From Hydractinia symbiolongicarpus (taxonomy: Eukaryota; Cnidaria; Hydrozoa; Anthoathecata; Hydractiniidae): a stretch of 64,000 nt of DNA. The notes below the pieces were generated by a model. It was not told where the DNA came from and ran no database searches. It saw only the letters and a program-made list of their open reading frames with translations. Location of the stretch: the NCBI RefSeq assembly GCF_029227915.1, contig NC_079881.1:29489501-29553500 (forward strand), given 5' to 3'. This document shows, in pieces, positions 23,940 to 38,806 of the stretch (positions are counted from its first letter, which is position 1; every line of letters begins with the position of its first letter). The position numbers and the translations under genes are program-made.

Positions 23940-24949
23940 TATCATCGAGAGGTTGCATCGCTTTTACCAATGAAACGATTAACTGTGGGACTTAATTGAA
24001 CTAACTTTGGACTGTGACCTAATAAATGTGATAAATGAGAAAATTGGACTCCAAAAAATAACATTCTTCTCAATTTGACATGATTGCCGGAACTCAGGGA
24101 TTACACTGGGCGCTCTGGTACCACTTCATTTAAAAACTTAGATTAATAAGTCATTTTTTACTGTGGGACCAATCCTAGCCGTTATCGCGCGCTGAAGAAG
24201 TAGCGACAGTTTCAAAAACTACATTTTATTGACTTTCTAATGGTGTTAGTCCGTTTAAGTTACAACGGTTGCGTCACATATTCGTACCAACATGTATTTA
24301 GCGATATTTTTTTTGATATTACTAGGTTGCTCGCTTTTAACAATAAAATGATTGACTGTGGAACTTAATTGAACTAACTTTGGACTGTGACCTCATAAAT
24401 GTGATAAATGAGAAAATTGGACTCCAAGAAATAACATTCTTCTCAATTTGACATGATTGTCGGAACTCAGCGATTACACTGGGCGCTGTGGTAGCACTTC
24501 ATTTAAAAACTTAGATTAATAAGTCATTTTTTACTGAGGGACCAATCCTAGCCGTTATAGGGCGCTGAATTAATAGCGACAGTTTCAAAAACTACATTTC
24601 ATTGACTTTCTAACGGTGTCAGTCCGTTTAAGTTACAACGGTTGGGTCACCTATTCGTACCAACATGTGTTTAGCGATAATTTTCTGATATTACTAGGTT
24701 GCATCACTTTTAATAATGAAACGATTGACTGTGGGACTTAATTGAACTAACTTTGGACTGTGACCTGATAAATGTGATAAATGAGACAATTGGACTCTAA
24801 GATATGACATTCTTCTTAATTTGACGGGATTGCCGGAACTCAGCGATTACACTGGGCGCTGAGGTATCGCTTCATTTAAAAATTTAGATAAATAAGTCAT
24901 TCTTTACTGTGAGACCAGTCCTAGCCGTTATCGCGCGCTAAAGAAATAG

Positions 24950-27900
24950 CGACAGTTTCAAAAACTATATTTCATTGACTTTCTAACGGTGTCAGTCCGT
25001 ATGAGTTACAACGGTTGGGTCATCTATTCGTACCAACATGTGTTTAGCGATATTTTTCGGATATTACTAGTTTGCATCGCTTTTAACAATGAAACGATTG
25101 ACTGTGGGACTTAATTGAACTAACTTTGGACTGTGACCTGATAAATGTGATAAATGAGACAATTGGACTCTAAGAAATAACATTCTTCTTAATTTGACAG
25201 GATTGCCGGAAATCGGCGATTACAATGGGCGCTGTGGTAGCGCTTCATTTAAAAATTTAGATAAATAAGTCATTCTTTACTGTGAGACCAATCCTAGCCG
25301 TTATCGCGCGCTGAAGAAATATCAAAAGTTTCATAAACTACATTTCATTGACTTTCTAATGGTGCCAGTCCGTTTGAGTTACAACGGTTGGGTCACATAT
25401 TCGTACCAACATGTATTTAGCGATATTTTTTGATATTACTAGGTTGCATCGCTTTAAACAATGAAACGATTGACTGTGGGACTTAATTGAACTAACTTTG
25501 GACTGTGACCTAATAAATGTGATAAATGAGAAAATTGGACGCCAAGAAATAACATTCTTCTCAATTTGACATGATTGCCGGAACTCAGCGATTACACAGG
25601 GCGCTGTGGTAGCACTTCAATTAAAAATTTAGATAAATAAGTCATTCTTTACTGTGAGACCAATCCTAGCCGTTATCGCGCGCTGAAGAAATATCAACAG
25701 TTTCATAAACTACATTTCATTGACTTTCTAACGGTGCCAGTCCGTTTTAGTTACAACGGTTGGGTCACATATTCGTACCAACATGTATTTAGCGATATTT
25801 TTCTGATATTACTAGGTTGCACCGCTTTTAACAGTGAAACGATTGCTGTGGGACTAAATTGAACTGATTTTGGACTGTGACCTTATAAATGTTATAAGAT
25901 AGACAAGTTGACTCCAAGAAATAACATTCTTCTTAATTTGACATGATTGCCGGAACTCAGCGATTACATTGGGCGCTGTGGTAGCGCTTCATTTAAGAAT
26001 TAAGCTATAAAAAGTCATTTTTTTACTGTGGGGCCGATCCTTGCCCTTAGCGCGCTGAAGAAATAGCGACAGTTTCAAAAACTATATTTCATTGACTTTG
26101 TAATGGTGCCAGTCCGTTTGAGTTACAACGGTTGGGTCACATATTCGTACTAGCACTTCAATTAAAAATTTAGATAAATAAGTCATTCTTTACTGTGAGA
26201 CCAATCCTAGCCGTTATCACGCGCTGAAGAAATATCGACAGTTTCATAAACTACATTTCATTGACTTTCTAACGGTGCCAGTCCGTTTTAGTTACAACGG
26301 TTGGGTCACATATTCGTACCAACATGTATTTAGCGATATTTTTCTGATATTACTAGGTTGCACCGCTTTTAACAGTGAAACGATTGCTGTGGGATTAAAT
26401 TGAACTGATTTTGGACTGTGACCTTATAAATGTTATAAGATAGACAAGTTGACTCCAAGAAATAACATTCTTCTTAATTTGACATGATTGCCGGAACTCA
26501 GCGATTACATTGGGCGCTGTGGTAGCGCTTCATTTAAGAATTAAGCTATAAAAAGTCATTTTTTTACTGTGGGGCCGATCCTTGCCCTTAGCGCGCTGAA
26601 GAAATAGCGACAGTTTCAAAAACTATATTTCATTGACTTTGTAATGGTGCCAGTCCGTTTGAGTTACAACGGTTGGGTCACATATTCGTACCAACATGTA
26701 TTTAGCGATATTTGTTTTGATATTACTAGGTTGCATCGCTTTTAACAATGAAACGAATGACTGTGAAACTTAATTGAACTAACTTTGGACTGTGACATAA
26801 TAAATGTGATAAATGAGAAAATTGGGCTGAAAGAAATAACATTCTTCTCAATTTAACATGATTGCCGGAACTCAGCGATTACACTGGGCGCTGTGGTAGC
26901 ACTTCAATTAAAAACTTAGATTAATAAGTCATTTTTTACTGTGGCACCAATCCTAGCCGTTATCGCGCGCTGAAGAAATAGCGACAGTTTGAAAAACTAC
27001 ATTTCATTGACTTTCTAACGGTGTCAGTCCGTTTGAGTTACAACGGTTGGGTCACCTATTCGTACCAACATGTGTTTAGCGATATTTTTCTGATATTACT
27101 AGGTTGCATCGCCTTTAACAATGAAACGATTGACTGTGGGACTTAATTGAACTAACTTTGGACTGTGACCTGATAAATGTGATAAATGAGACAATTGGAC
27201 TCTAAGAAATAACATTCTTCTTAATTTGACGGGATTGCCGGAACTCAGCGATTACACTGGGCGCTGAGGTATTGCTTCATTTAAAAATTTAGATAAATAA
27301 GTCATTCTTTACTGTGAGACCAATCCTAGCCGTTATCGCGCGCTGAAGAAATATCAAAAGTTTCATAAACTACATTTCATTGACTTTCTAACGGTGCCAG
27401 TCCGTTTGAGTTACAACGGTTGGGTCACATATTCGCACCAACATGTATTTAGCGGTATTTGTTTTGATACTACTAGGTTGCATCGCTTTTAACAATGAAA
27501 CGAATGACTGTGGGACTTAATTGACCTAACTTTGGACTGTGACCTAATAAATGTGATAAATGAGAACATTGGACTCCAAGAAATAACATTCTTCTCAATT
27601 TGACATGATTGCCGGAACTCAGCGATTTTACTGGGCGCTGAGGTATCGCTTCATTTAAAAATTTATTTAAATAAGTCATTCTTTACTGTGAGACCAATCC
27701 TAGCCGTTATCGCGCGCTGAAGAAATATCGACAGTTTCATAAACTACATTTCATTGACTTTCTAACGGTGCCAGTCCGTTTGAGTTACAACGGTTGGGTC
27801 ACATATTCGTACCAACATGGTTTTAGCGATATTTTTTGATATTACCAGGTTGCATCGCTTTTAACAATGAAAAGATTGACTGTGGGACTTAATTGAACTA

Positions 27901-30900
27901 ACTTTGGACTGTGACCTAATAAATGTAAAAAATAAGAAAATTGGACTCCAAGAAATAACATTCTTCTCAATTTGACATGATTGCCGGAACTCAGCGATTA
28001 CACTGGGCGCTGTGGTAGCACTTCACTTAAAAACTTAGAATAATAAGTCATTTTTTACTGTGGGACCAATCCTATCCGTTACCGCGCGCTGAAGAAGTAG
28101 CGACAGTTTGAAAAACTACATTTCATTGACTTTCCAACGGTGTCAGTCCGTTTGAGTTACAACAGTTGGGTCACCTATTTGTACCAACATGTGTTTAGCG
28201 ATATTTTTCTGATATTACTAGGTTGCATCGCTTTTAACAATGAAACGATTGACTGTGGGACTTAATTGAACTAACTTTAGACTGTGACTTGATAAATGTG
28301 ATAAATGCTACAATTGGACTCTAAGAAATAACATTCTTCTTAATTTGACGCGATTGCCGGAAATCAGCGATTACACTGGGCGCTGTGGTAGCGCTTCATT
28401 TAAAAATTTAGATAAATAAGTCATTCTTTACTGTGAGACCAACCCTAGCCGTTATCGCGCGCTGAAGAAATATCAAAAGTTTCATAAACTACATTTCATT
28501 GACTTTCTAACGGTGCCAGTCTGTTTGAGTTACAACTGTTGGGTCACATATTCGTACCAACATGTATTTAGCGATATTTGTTTTGATATTACTAGGTTGC
28601 ATCGCTTTTAACAATGAAACGATGACTATGGGACTTAATTGAACTAACTTTGGACTGTGACCTAATAAATGTGATAAATGAGAAAATTGGACTCCAAGAA
28701 ATAACATTCTTCTCAACTTGACATGATTGCCGGAACTCAGCGATTACACTGGGCGCTGTGGTAGCACTTCAATTAAAAACTTAGATTAATAAGTCATTTT
28801 TTACTGTGGGACCAATCCTAGCCGTTATCGCGCGCTGAAGAAATAGCGACAGTTTCAAAAACTACATTTCATTGCCTTTCTAACGGTGTCAGTCCGTATG
28901 AGTTACAACGGTTGGTTCACCTATTCGTACCAACATGTGTTTAGCGATATTTTTTGGATATTACTAGTTTGCATCGCTTTTAAAAATGAAACGATTGACT
29001 GTGGGACTTAATTGAACTAACTTTGGACTGTGACCTGATAAATGTGATAAATGAGACAATTGGACTCTAAGAAATAACATTCTTTTTAATTTGACAGGAT
29101 TGCCTGAAATCGGCGATTACAATGGGCGCTGTGGTAGCGCTTCATTTAAAAATTTAGATAAATAAGTCATTCTTTACTGTGAGACCAATCCTAGCCGTTA
29201 TCGCGCGCTGAAGAAATATCAAAAGTTTCATAAACTACATTTCATTGACTTTCTAATGGTGCCAGTCCGTTTGAGTTACAACGGTTGGGTCACATATTCG
29301 TACCAACATGTATTTAGCGATATTTTTTGATATTACTAGGTTGCATCGCTTTAAACAATGAAACGATTGACTGCGGGACTTAATTGAACTAACTTTGGAC
29401 TGTGACCTAATAAATGTGATAAATGAGAAAATTGGACGCCAAGAAATAACATTCTTCTCAATTTGACATGATTGCCGGAACTCAGCGATTACACAGGGCG
29501 CTGTGGTAGCACTTCAATTAAAAATTTAGATAAATAAGTCATTCTTTACTGTGAGACCAATCCTAGCCGTTATCGCGCGCTGAAGAAATATCGACAGTTT
29601 CATAAACTACATTTCATTGACTTTCTAACGGTGCCAGTCCGTTTTAATTACAACGGTTGGGTCACATATTCGTCCCAACATGTATTTAGCGATATTTTTC
29701 TGATATTACTAGGTTGCACCGCTTTTAACAGTGAAACGATTGCTGTGGGACTAAATTGAACTGATTTTGGACTGTGACCTTATAAATGTTATAAGATAGA
29801 CAAGTTGACTCCAAGAAATAACATTCTTCTTAATTTGACATGATTGCCGGAACTCAGCGATTACATTGGGCGCTGTGGTAGCGCTTCATTTAAGAATTAA
29901 GCTATAAAAAGTCATTTTTTTACTGTGGGGCCGATCCTTGCCCTTAGCGCGCTGAAGAAATAGCGACAGTTTCAAAAACTATATTTCATTGACTTTGTAA
30001 TGGTGCCAGTCCGTTTGAGTTACAACGGTTGGGTCACATATTCGTACCAACATGTATTTAGCGATATTTGTTTTGATATTACTAGGTTGCATCGCTTTTA
30101 ACAATGAAACGAATGACTGTGGGACTTAATTGAACTAACTTTGGACTGTGACATAATAAATGTGATAAATGAGAAAATTGGGCTGAAAGAAATAACATTC
30201 TTCTCAATTTAACATGATTGCCGGAACTCAGCGATTACACTGGGCGCTGTGGTAGCACTTCAATTAAAAACTTAGATTAATAAGTCATTTTTTACTGTGG
30301 CACCAATCCTAGCCGTTATTGCGCGCTGAAGAAATAGCGACAGTTTGAAAAACTACATTTCATTGACTTTCTAACGGTGTCAGTCCGTTTGAGTTACAAC
30401 GGTTGGGTCACCTATTCGTACCAACATGTGTTTAGCGATATTTTTCTGATATTACTAGGTTGCATCGCCTTTAACAATGAAACGATTGGCTGTGGGACTT
30501 AATTGAACTAACTTTGGACTGTGACCTGATAAATGTGATAAATGAGACAATTGGACTCTAAGAAATAACATTCTTCTTAATTTGACGGGATTGCCGGAAC
30601 TGAGCGATTACACTGGGCGCTGAGGTATTGCTTCATTTAAAAATTTAGATAAATAAGTCATTCTTTACAGTGAGACCAATCCTAGCCGTTATCGCGCGGT
30701 GAAGAAATATCAAAAGTTTCATAAACTACATTTCATTGACTTTCTAACGGTGCCAGTCCGTTTGAGTTACAACGGTTGGGTCACATATTCGCACCAACAT
30801 GTATTTAGCGGTATTTGTTTTGATACTACTAGGTTGCATCGCTTTTAACAATGAAACGAATGACTGTGGGACTTAATTGACCTAACTTTGGACTGTGACC

Positions 30901-32200
30901 TAATAAATGTGATAAATGAGAACATTGGACTCCAAGAAATAACATTCTTCTCAATTTGACATGATTGCCGGAACTCAGCGATTTTACTGGGCGCTGAGGT
31001 ATCGCTTCATTTAAAAATTTATTTAAATAAGTCATTCTTTACTGTGAGACCAATCCTAGCCGTTATCGCGCGCTGAAGAAATATCGACAGTTTCATAAAC
31101 TACATTTCATTGACTTTCTAACGGTGCCAGTCCGTTTGAGTTACAACGGTTGGGTCACATATTCGTACCAACATGGTTTTAGCGATATTTTTTGATATTA
31201 CCAGGTTGCATCGCTTTTAACAATGAAACGATTGACTGTGGGACTTAATTGAACTAACTTTGGACTGTGACCTAATAAATGTGAAAAATGAGAAAATTGG
31301 ACTCCAAGAAATAACATTCTTCTCAATTTGACATGATTGCCGGAACTCAGCGATTACACTGGGCGCTGTGGTAGCACTTCATTTAAAAACTTAGAATAAT
31401 AAGTCATTTTTTACTGTGGGACCAATCCTATCCGTTATCGCGCGCTGAAGAAATAGCGACAGTTTGAAAAACTACATTTCATTGTCTTTCCAACGGTGTC
31501 AGTCCGTTTGAGTTACAACAGTTGGGTCACCTATTTGTACCAACATGTGTTTAGCGATATTTTTCTGATATTACTAGGTTGCATCTCTTTTAACAATGAA
31601 ACGATTGACTGCGGGGCTTAATTGAACTAACTTTGGACTCTGACTTGATAAATGTGATAAATGAGACAATTGGACTCTAAGAAATAACATTCTTCTTAAT
31701 TTGACGGGATTGCCGGAACTCAGCGATTACACTGGGCGCTGTGGTAGCGCTTCATTTAAAAATTTAGATAAATAAGTCATTCTTTACTGTGAGACCAATC
31801 CTAGCCGTTATCGCGCGCTGAAGAAATATCAAAAGTTTCACAAACTACATTTCATTGACATTCTAACGGGGCCAGTCCCTTTGAGTTACAACGGTTGGGT
31901 CACATATTCGAACCAACATGTATTTAGCGATATTTGTTTTGATATTACTAGGTTGCATCGCTTTTAACAATGAAACGAATGACTGTGGGACTTAATTGAA
32001 CTTACTTTGGACTGTGACCTAATAAATGTGATAAATGAGAAAATTGTACGCCAAGAAATAACATTCTTCTCATTTTGACATGATTGCCGGAACTCAGCGA
32101 TTACACTGGGCGCTGTGGTAGCACTTCAATTAAAAACTTAGATTAATAAGTCATTTTTTACTGTGGGACCAATCCTAGCCGTTATCGAGCGATGAAGAAA
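24950..32200. repeat. ~3.36-kb (9-mer) higher-order duplication in the satellite
   Basis: Blocks around 26700-28400 and 30060-31760 match at an offset of 3356 bp (nine monomers). For example, an identical variant gcggtatttgttttgatact with ttgacctaac occurs at 27451 and again 3356 bp later. Left of about 25600 the offset is 3897 bp, because one copy has an extra 541 bp. The limits are approximate. Confidence 0.8.
25610..26691. repeat. 541-bp out-of-register tandem duplication
   Basis: The segment 25610-26150 is repeated at 26151-26691. The length is 1.45 monomers, so the junction cgtac|tagcacttc at 26150/26151 fuses two unrelated points of the monomer and leaves a truncated unit. Confidence 0.85.
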
Positions 32201-33049
32201 TAGCGACAGTTTCATAAACTACATTTCATTGACTTTTTAACGGTGTCAGTCCGTTTGAGTTTCAACGGTTGGGTCACCTATTCGTACCAACATGTGTTTA
32301 GCGAAATTCTTCTGATAATACTAGGTTGCATCGCTTTTAACAATGAAACGATTGACTGTGGGACTTAATTGAACTAACTTTGGACTGTGACCTGATAAAT
32401 GTGATAAATGAGACAATTGGACTCTAAGAAATAACATTCTTCTTAATTTGACGGGATTGCCGGAACTCAGCGATTACACTGGGCGCTGAGGTATCGCTTC
32501 ATTTAAAAATTTAGATAAATAAGTCATTCTTTACTGTGAGACCAATCCTAGCCGTTATCGCGCGCTGAAGAAATATCAAAAGTTTCATAAACTACATTTC
32601 ATTGACTTTCTAACGGTGCCAGTCCGTTTGAGTTACAACGGTTGGGTCACATATTCGCACCAACATGTATTTAGCGGTATTTGTTTTGATATTACTAGGT
32701 TGCATTGCTTTTAACAATGAAACGAATGACTGTGGGACTTAATTGAACTAACTTTGGATTTTGACCTAATAAATGTGGTAAATGAGAACATTGGACTTTA
32801 AGAAATAACATTCTTCTTAGTTTGACGGGATTGCCGGAACTCAGCGATTACACTGGGTGCTGAGGTATCGCTTCATTTAAAAATTTAAATTAATAAGTCA
32901 TTTTTTACTGTGGCACCAATCCTAGCCGTTATCGCGCGCTGAAGAAATAGCGACAGTTTCAAAAACTACATTTCATTGACTTTCTAACGGTGTCAGTCCG
33001 TTTGAGTTACAACGGTTGGGTCGCCTATTCGCACCAACATGTGTTTAGC

Positions 33050-35330
33050 GATATTTTTCTCATATTACTAGGTTGCATCGCTTTTAATAATGAAACGATT
33101 GACTGTGGGGCTTAATTGATTTAAATTTGGACTGTGACCTGATAAATGTGATAAATGAGACAATTGGACTCTAAGAAATAACATTCTTCTTAATTTGACG
33201 GGATTGACGGAACTCAGCGATTACACTGGGCGCTGAGGTATCGCTTCATTTAAAAATTTAGATAAATAAGTCATTCTTTACTGTGAGACCAATCCTAGCC
33301 GTTATCGCGCGCTGAAGAAATATCAAAAGTTTCATAAACTACATTTCATTGACTTTCTAACGGTGCCAGTCCGTTTGAGTTACAACGGTTGGGTCACATA
33401 TTCGTACCAACATGTATTTAGCGATATTTGTTTTGATATTACTAGGTTGCATCGCTTTTAACAATGAAACGGATGACTGTGGGACTTAATTGAACTAACT
33501 TTGGACTGTGACCTAATAAATGTGATAAATGAGAAAATTGGGCTCCAAGAAATTACATTCTTCTCAATTTGACATGATTGCCGGAACTCAGCGATTACAC
33601 TGGGCGCTGTGGTAGCACTTCAATTAAAATCTTACATTAATAAGTCATTTCTTACTATGGGACCAGTCCTAGCTGTTATCGCGCGCTGAAGAAATAGTGA
33701 CAGTTTCAAAAACTACATTTCATTGACTTTCTAACAGTGTCAGTTCGTTTGAGTTACAACGGTTGGGTCACCTATTCGTACCAACATGTGTTTAGCGATA
33801 TATTTCTGATATTACTAGGTTGCATCGCGTTTAACAATGAAACGAGTGACTGTGGGGCTTAATTGAACTAAATTTGGACTGTGACCTGATAAATGTGATA
33901 AATGAGACAATTGGACTCTAAGAAATAACATTCTTCCTAATTTGACGGGATTGCCGGAACTCAGCGATTACACTGGGCGCTGAGGTATCGCTTCATTTAA
34001 AAATTTAGATAAATAAGTCATTCTTTACTGTGAGACCAATCCTAGCCGTTATCGCGCGCTGAAGAAATATCAAAAGTTTCATAAACTACATTTCATTGAC
34101 TTTCTAACGGTGCCAGTCCGTTTGAGTTACAACGGTTGGGTCACATACTCGTACCAACATGTATTTAGCGATATTTGTTTTGATATTACTAGGTTGCATC
34201 GCTTTTAACAATGAAACGAATGACTGTGGGACTTAATTGAACTAACTTTGGACTGTGACCTAATAAATGTGATAAATGAGAAAATTGGGCTCCAAGAAAT
34301 TACATTCTTCTCAATTTGACATGATTGCCGGAACTCAGCGATTACACTGGGCGCTGTGATAGCACTTCAATTAAAATCTTAGATTAATAAGTCATTTCTT
34401 ACTATGGGACCAGTCCTAGCTGTTATCGCGCGCTGAAGAAATAGTGACAGTTTCAAAAACTACATTTCATTGACTTTCTAACAGTGTCAGTCCGTTTGAG
34501 TTACAACGGTTGGGTCACCTATTCGTACCAACATGTGTTTAGCGATATATTTCTGATATTACTAGGTTGCATCGCGTTTAACAATGAAACGATTGACTGT
34601 GGGGCTTAATTGAACTAAATTTGGACTGTGACCTGATAAATGTGATAAATGAGACAATTGGACTCTAAGAAATAACATTCTTCCTAATTTGACGGGATTG
34701 CTGGAACTCAGCGATTACACTGGGCGCTGAGGTATCGCTTCATTTAAAAATTTAGATAAATAAGTCATTCTTTACTGTGAGACCAATCCTAGCCGTTATC
34801 GCGCGCTGAAGAAATATCAAAAGTTTCATAAACTACATTTCATTGACTTTCTAACGGTGCCAGTCCGTTTGAGTTACAACGGTTGGGTCACATATTCGTA
34901 CCAACATGTATTTAGCGATATTTGTTTTGATATTACTAGGTTGCATCGCTTTTAACAATGAAACGAATGACTGTGGGACTTAATTGAACTAACTTTGGAC
35001 TGTGACCTAATAAATGTGATAAATGAGAAAATTGGGCTCCAAGAAATTACATTCTTCTCAATTTGACATGATTGCCGGAACTCAGCGATTACACTGGGCG
35101 CTGTGGTAGCACTTCAATTAAAATCTTAGATTAATAAGTCATTTCTTACTATGGGACCAGTCCTAGCTGTTATCGCGCGCTGAAGAAATAGTGACAGTTT
35201 CAAAAACTACATTTCATTGACTTTCTAACAGTGTCAGTCCGTTTGAGTTACAACGGTTGGGTCACCTATTCGTACCAACATGTGTTTAGCGATATATTTC
35301 TGATATTACTAGGTTGCATCGCGTTTAACA
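33050..35330. repeat. 747-bp dimeric higher-order repeat, about three copies
   Basis: The variant gggctccaagaaattacatt recurs at 33540, 34287 and 35034, a spacing of 747 bp (two monomers), together with linked variants such as ctatgggaccagtcctagct and gcgatatatttctg. Adjacent dimers are nearly identical, which indicates recent local amplification. Confidence 0.85.
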
Positions 35331-38300
35331 ATGAAACGATTGACTGTGGGACTTAATTGAACTAATTTTGGACTGTGACCTGATAAATGTGATAAATGAG
35401 ACAATTGGACTCCAAGAAAAAACATTTTTCTTAATTTGACGTGATTGCCGGAACTCAGCGATTACACTGGGCGCTGTGGTAGCGCTTCATTTAAAAATTT
35501 AGATAAATAAGTCATTTGTTACTGTGTGACCAATCCTAGCCGTTATCGCGCGCTGAAGAAATAGCAACAGTTTCAAAAACTACATTTTATTTACTTTCTA
35601 ATGGTGTCAGTCCGTTTGAGTTACAACGGTTGTGTCACTTATTCGTACCAACATGTATTTAGCGATATTTTTTTTGATATTACTAAGTTGCATCGCTTTT
35701 AACAATGAAACGATTGACTGTGGGAGTTAATTGAACTGACTTTGGACTGTGACCTAATAAATGTGATAAATGAGAAAATTGAACTCCAAGAAATAACATT
35801 CTTCTCAATTTGATACGATTGCCGGAACTCAGCGATTACACTGGGCGCTGTGGTAGCACTTCATTTGAAAACTTTGATTAATAAGTAATTTTTTTTCTGT
35901 GGGACCAATCCTAGCCGTTATCGCGCGCTGAAGAAATATCGACAGTTTCATAAACTAAATTTCATTGACTTTCTAACGGTGCCAGTCCGTTTGAGTTACA
36001 ACGGTTGCGTCACATATTCGTACCAACATGTATTTAGCGATATTTTTTTTGATATTACTAGGTTGCATCCCTTTTAACAATGAAACGAATGACTGTGGGA
36101 CTTAATTGAACTGACTTTTGGACTGTGACCTGATAAATGTGATAAATGAGACAATTGGATTCCAAGAAATAACATTCTTCTTAATTTGACGGCATTGCCG
36201 GAACTCAGCGATTACACTGGGCGCTGTGGTAGCGCTTCATTTAAAAATTTCGATAAATAAGTCATTCTTTAGTGTGGGGCCAATCCTAGCCGTTATCGCG
36301 CGCTGAAGAACTATCGGGAGTTTCATAAACTACATTTCATTGACTTTCTAACGGTGTCAGTCCGTTTCAGTTACAAAGCTTCGGTCACATATTCGTACCA
36401 ACAAGCATTTAACGATATTTTTTTTGATATTACTAGGTTGCATCGCTTTTAACAATGAAACGATTGACTGTGGGGCTTAATTGAACTAACTTTGGACTGT
36501 GACCTGATAAATGTGATAAATGAGACAATTGGACTCTAAGAAATAACATTCTTCTTAATTTGACGAGATTGCCGGAACTCAGCGATTACACTGGGTGCTG
36601 AGGGATCGCTTCATTTTAAAATTTAGATAAATAAGTCATTCTTTACTATGAGACCAATCCTAGCCGTCATCGCGCGCTGAAGAAATATCGACAGTTTCAT
36701 AAACTACATTTCATTGACTTTCTAACGGTGCCAGTCCGTTTGAGTTACAACGGTTGGGTCACATATTCGTACCAACATGTTTTTAGCAATATTTTTGATA
36801 TTACTAGGTTGCATCGCTTTTAACAATGAAACGAATGACTGTGGGACTTAATTGAACTAACTTTGGACTGTGACCTAATAAATGTGATAAATGAGAAAAT
36901 TGGGCGCCAAGAAATAACATTCTTCTCAATTTGACATGATTGCCGGAAGTCAGCGATTACACTGGGCGCTGTGGTAGCACTTCAATTAAAAACTTAGATT
37001 AATAAGTCATTTCTTACTGTGGCACCAATCCTAGCCGTTATCGCGCGCTGAAGAAATAGCGACAGTTTCAAAAACTACATTTCATTGACTTTCTAACGGT
37101 GTCAGTCCGTTTGAGTTACAACGGTTGGGTCACCTATTCGTACCAACATGTGTTTAGCGATATTTTTCTGATATTACTAGGTTGCATCGACTTTAACAAT
37201 GAAACGATTGACTGTGGGACTTAATTGAACTAACTTTGGACTGTGACCTGATAAATGTGATAAATAAGACAATTGGACTCTAAGAAATAACATTCTTCTT
37301 AATTTGACGGGATTGCCGGAACTCAGCGATTATACTGGGCGCTGAGGTATCGCTTCATTTAAAAATTTAGATAAATAAGTCATTCTTTACTGTGTGACCA
37401 ATCCTAGCCGTTATCGCGCGCTGAAGAAATAGCAACAGTTTCAAAAACTACATTTTATTGACTTTCTAATGGTGTCAGTCCGTTTGAGTTACAACGGTTG
37501 TGTCACTTATTCGTACCAACATGTATTTAGCGATATTTTTTTTGATATTACTAGGTTGCATCGCTTTTACCAATGAAACGATTGACTGTGGGAGTTAATT
37601 GAACTGACTTTGGACTGTGACCTAATAAATGTGATAAATGAGAAAATTGGGCGCCAAGAAATAACATTCTTCTCAATTTGACATGATTGCCGGAAGTCAG
37701 CGATTACACTGGGCGCTGTGGTAGCACTTCAATTAAAAACTTAGATTAATAAGTCATTTGTTACTGTGTGACCAATCCTAGCCGTTATCGCGCGCTGAAG
37801 AAATAGCAACAGTTTCAAAAACTACATTTCATTGACTTTCTAACGGTGTCAGTCCGTTTGAGTTACAACGGTTGGGTCACCTATTCGTACCAACATGTGT
37901 TTAGCGATATTTTTCTGATATTATTAGGTTGCATCGACTTTAACAATGAAACGATTGACTGTGGGACTTAATTGAACTAACTTTGGACTGTGACCTGATA
38001 AATGTGATAAATAAGACAATTGGACTCTAAGAAATAACATTCTTCTTAATTTGACGGGATTGCCGGTACTCAGCGATTACACTGGGCGCTGAGGTATCGC
38101 TTCATTTAAAAATTTAGATAAATAAGTCATTCTTTACTGTGAGACCAATCCTAGCCGTTATCGCGCGCTGAAGAAATATCAAAAGTTTCATAAACTACAT
38201 TTCATTGATTTTCTAACGGTGCCAGTCCGTTTGAGTTACAACGGTTGGGTCACATATTCGTACCAACATGTCTTTAGCGATATTTGTTTTGATATTACTA

Positions 38301-38781
38301 GGTTGCATCGCTTTTAACAATGAAACGAATGACTGTGGGACTTAATTGAACTAACTTTGGACTGTGACCTAATAAATGTGATAAATGAGAAAATTGGGCT
38401 CCAAGAAATTACATTCTTCTCAATTTGAGATGATTGCCGGAACTCAGCGATTACACTGGGCGCTGTGGTAGCACTTCAATTAAAATCTTAGAGTAATAAG
38501 TCATTTCTTACTATGGGACCAGTCCTAGCTGTTATCGCGCGTTGAAGAAATAGTGACAGTTTAAAAAACTACATTTCATTGACTTTCTAACAGTGTCAGT
38601 CCGTTTGAGTTACAACGGTTGGGTCACCTATTCGTACCAACATGTGTTTAGCGATATATTTCTGATATTACTAGGTTGCATCGCGTTTAACAATGAAACG
38701 ATTGACTGTGGGACTTAATTGAACTAACTTTGGACTGTGACCTGATAAATGTGATAAATGAGACAATTGGACTCCAAGAAA

Positions 38782-38806
38782 CCAGTATAGAAAGTGTTGC
38801 GGAGAG
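38782..38806 (-). other. 3' terminus of the rolling-circle element with subterminal inverted repeat
   Basis: On the element strand the end reads CTCTCCGCAA, then CACTTTCTATACTGG, then satellite TTT. The first ten bases are the exact reverse complement of the 5' terminus. The 15-base tail after it makes the repeat asymmetric, as expected for Helitron2-type ends. I see no CTRR end, which agrees with this type rather than canonical Helitron1. Confidence 0.75.

Larger units (their letters stand above)
23940..38781. repeat. ~373-bp satellite array, left part (~40 monomers)
   Basis: Starting from the repeated ACTGTGGGACTTAATTGAAC, successive copies begin at 23982, 24355, 24728, 25101 and 25473, so the period is 372-373 bp. 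About 14.8 kb gives roughly 40 monomers. Each monomer has conserved short inverted repeats, GCGCT-GTGGT-AGCGC and AACGG-TGTCAGT-CCGTT, and a constant cgttatcgcgcgctga block. Two monomer types alternate over much of the array. One has gacctgataaatg, gagacaattgg and cttcttaatttgac; the other has gacctaataaatg, gagaaaattgg and cttctcaatttgac. Short open frames inside are chance. The array stops at 38781 within a monomer, exactly where the rolling-circle element is inserted. Confidence 0.97.

Noticed and set aside
27473-31035. Identical 68-residue minus-strand frames in the satellite
   Set aside because: The identity reflects the 3356-bp higher-order duplication. Other monomers break the frame, so there is no coding constraint.
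23940-38781. CRISPR-like array
   Set aside because: Units of 373 bp are contiguous, with no short repeats separated by unique spacers, in a eukaryotic context.
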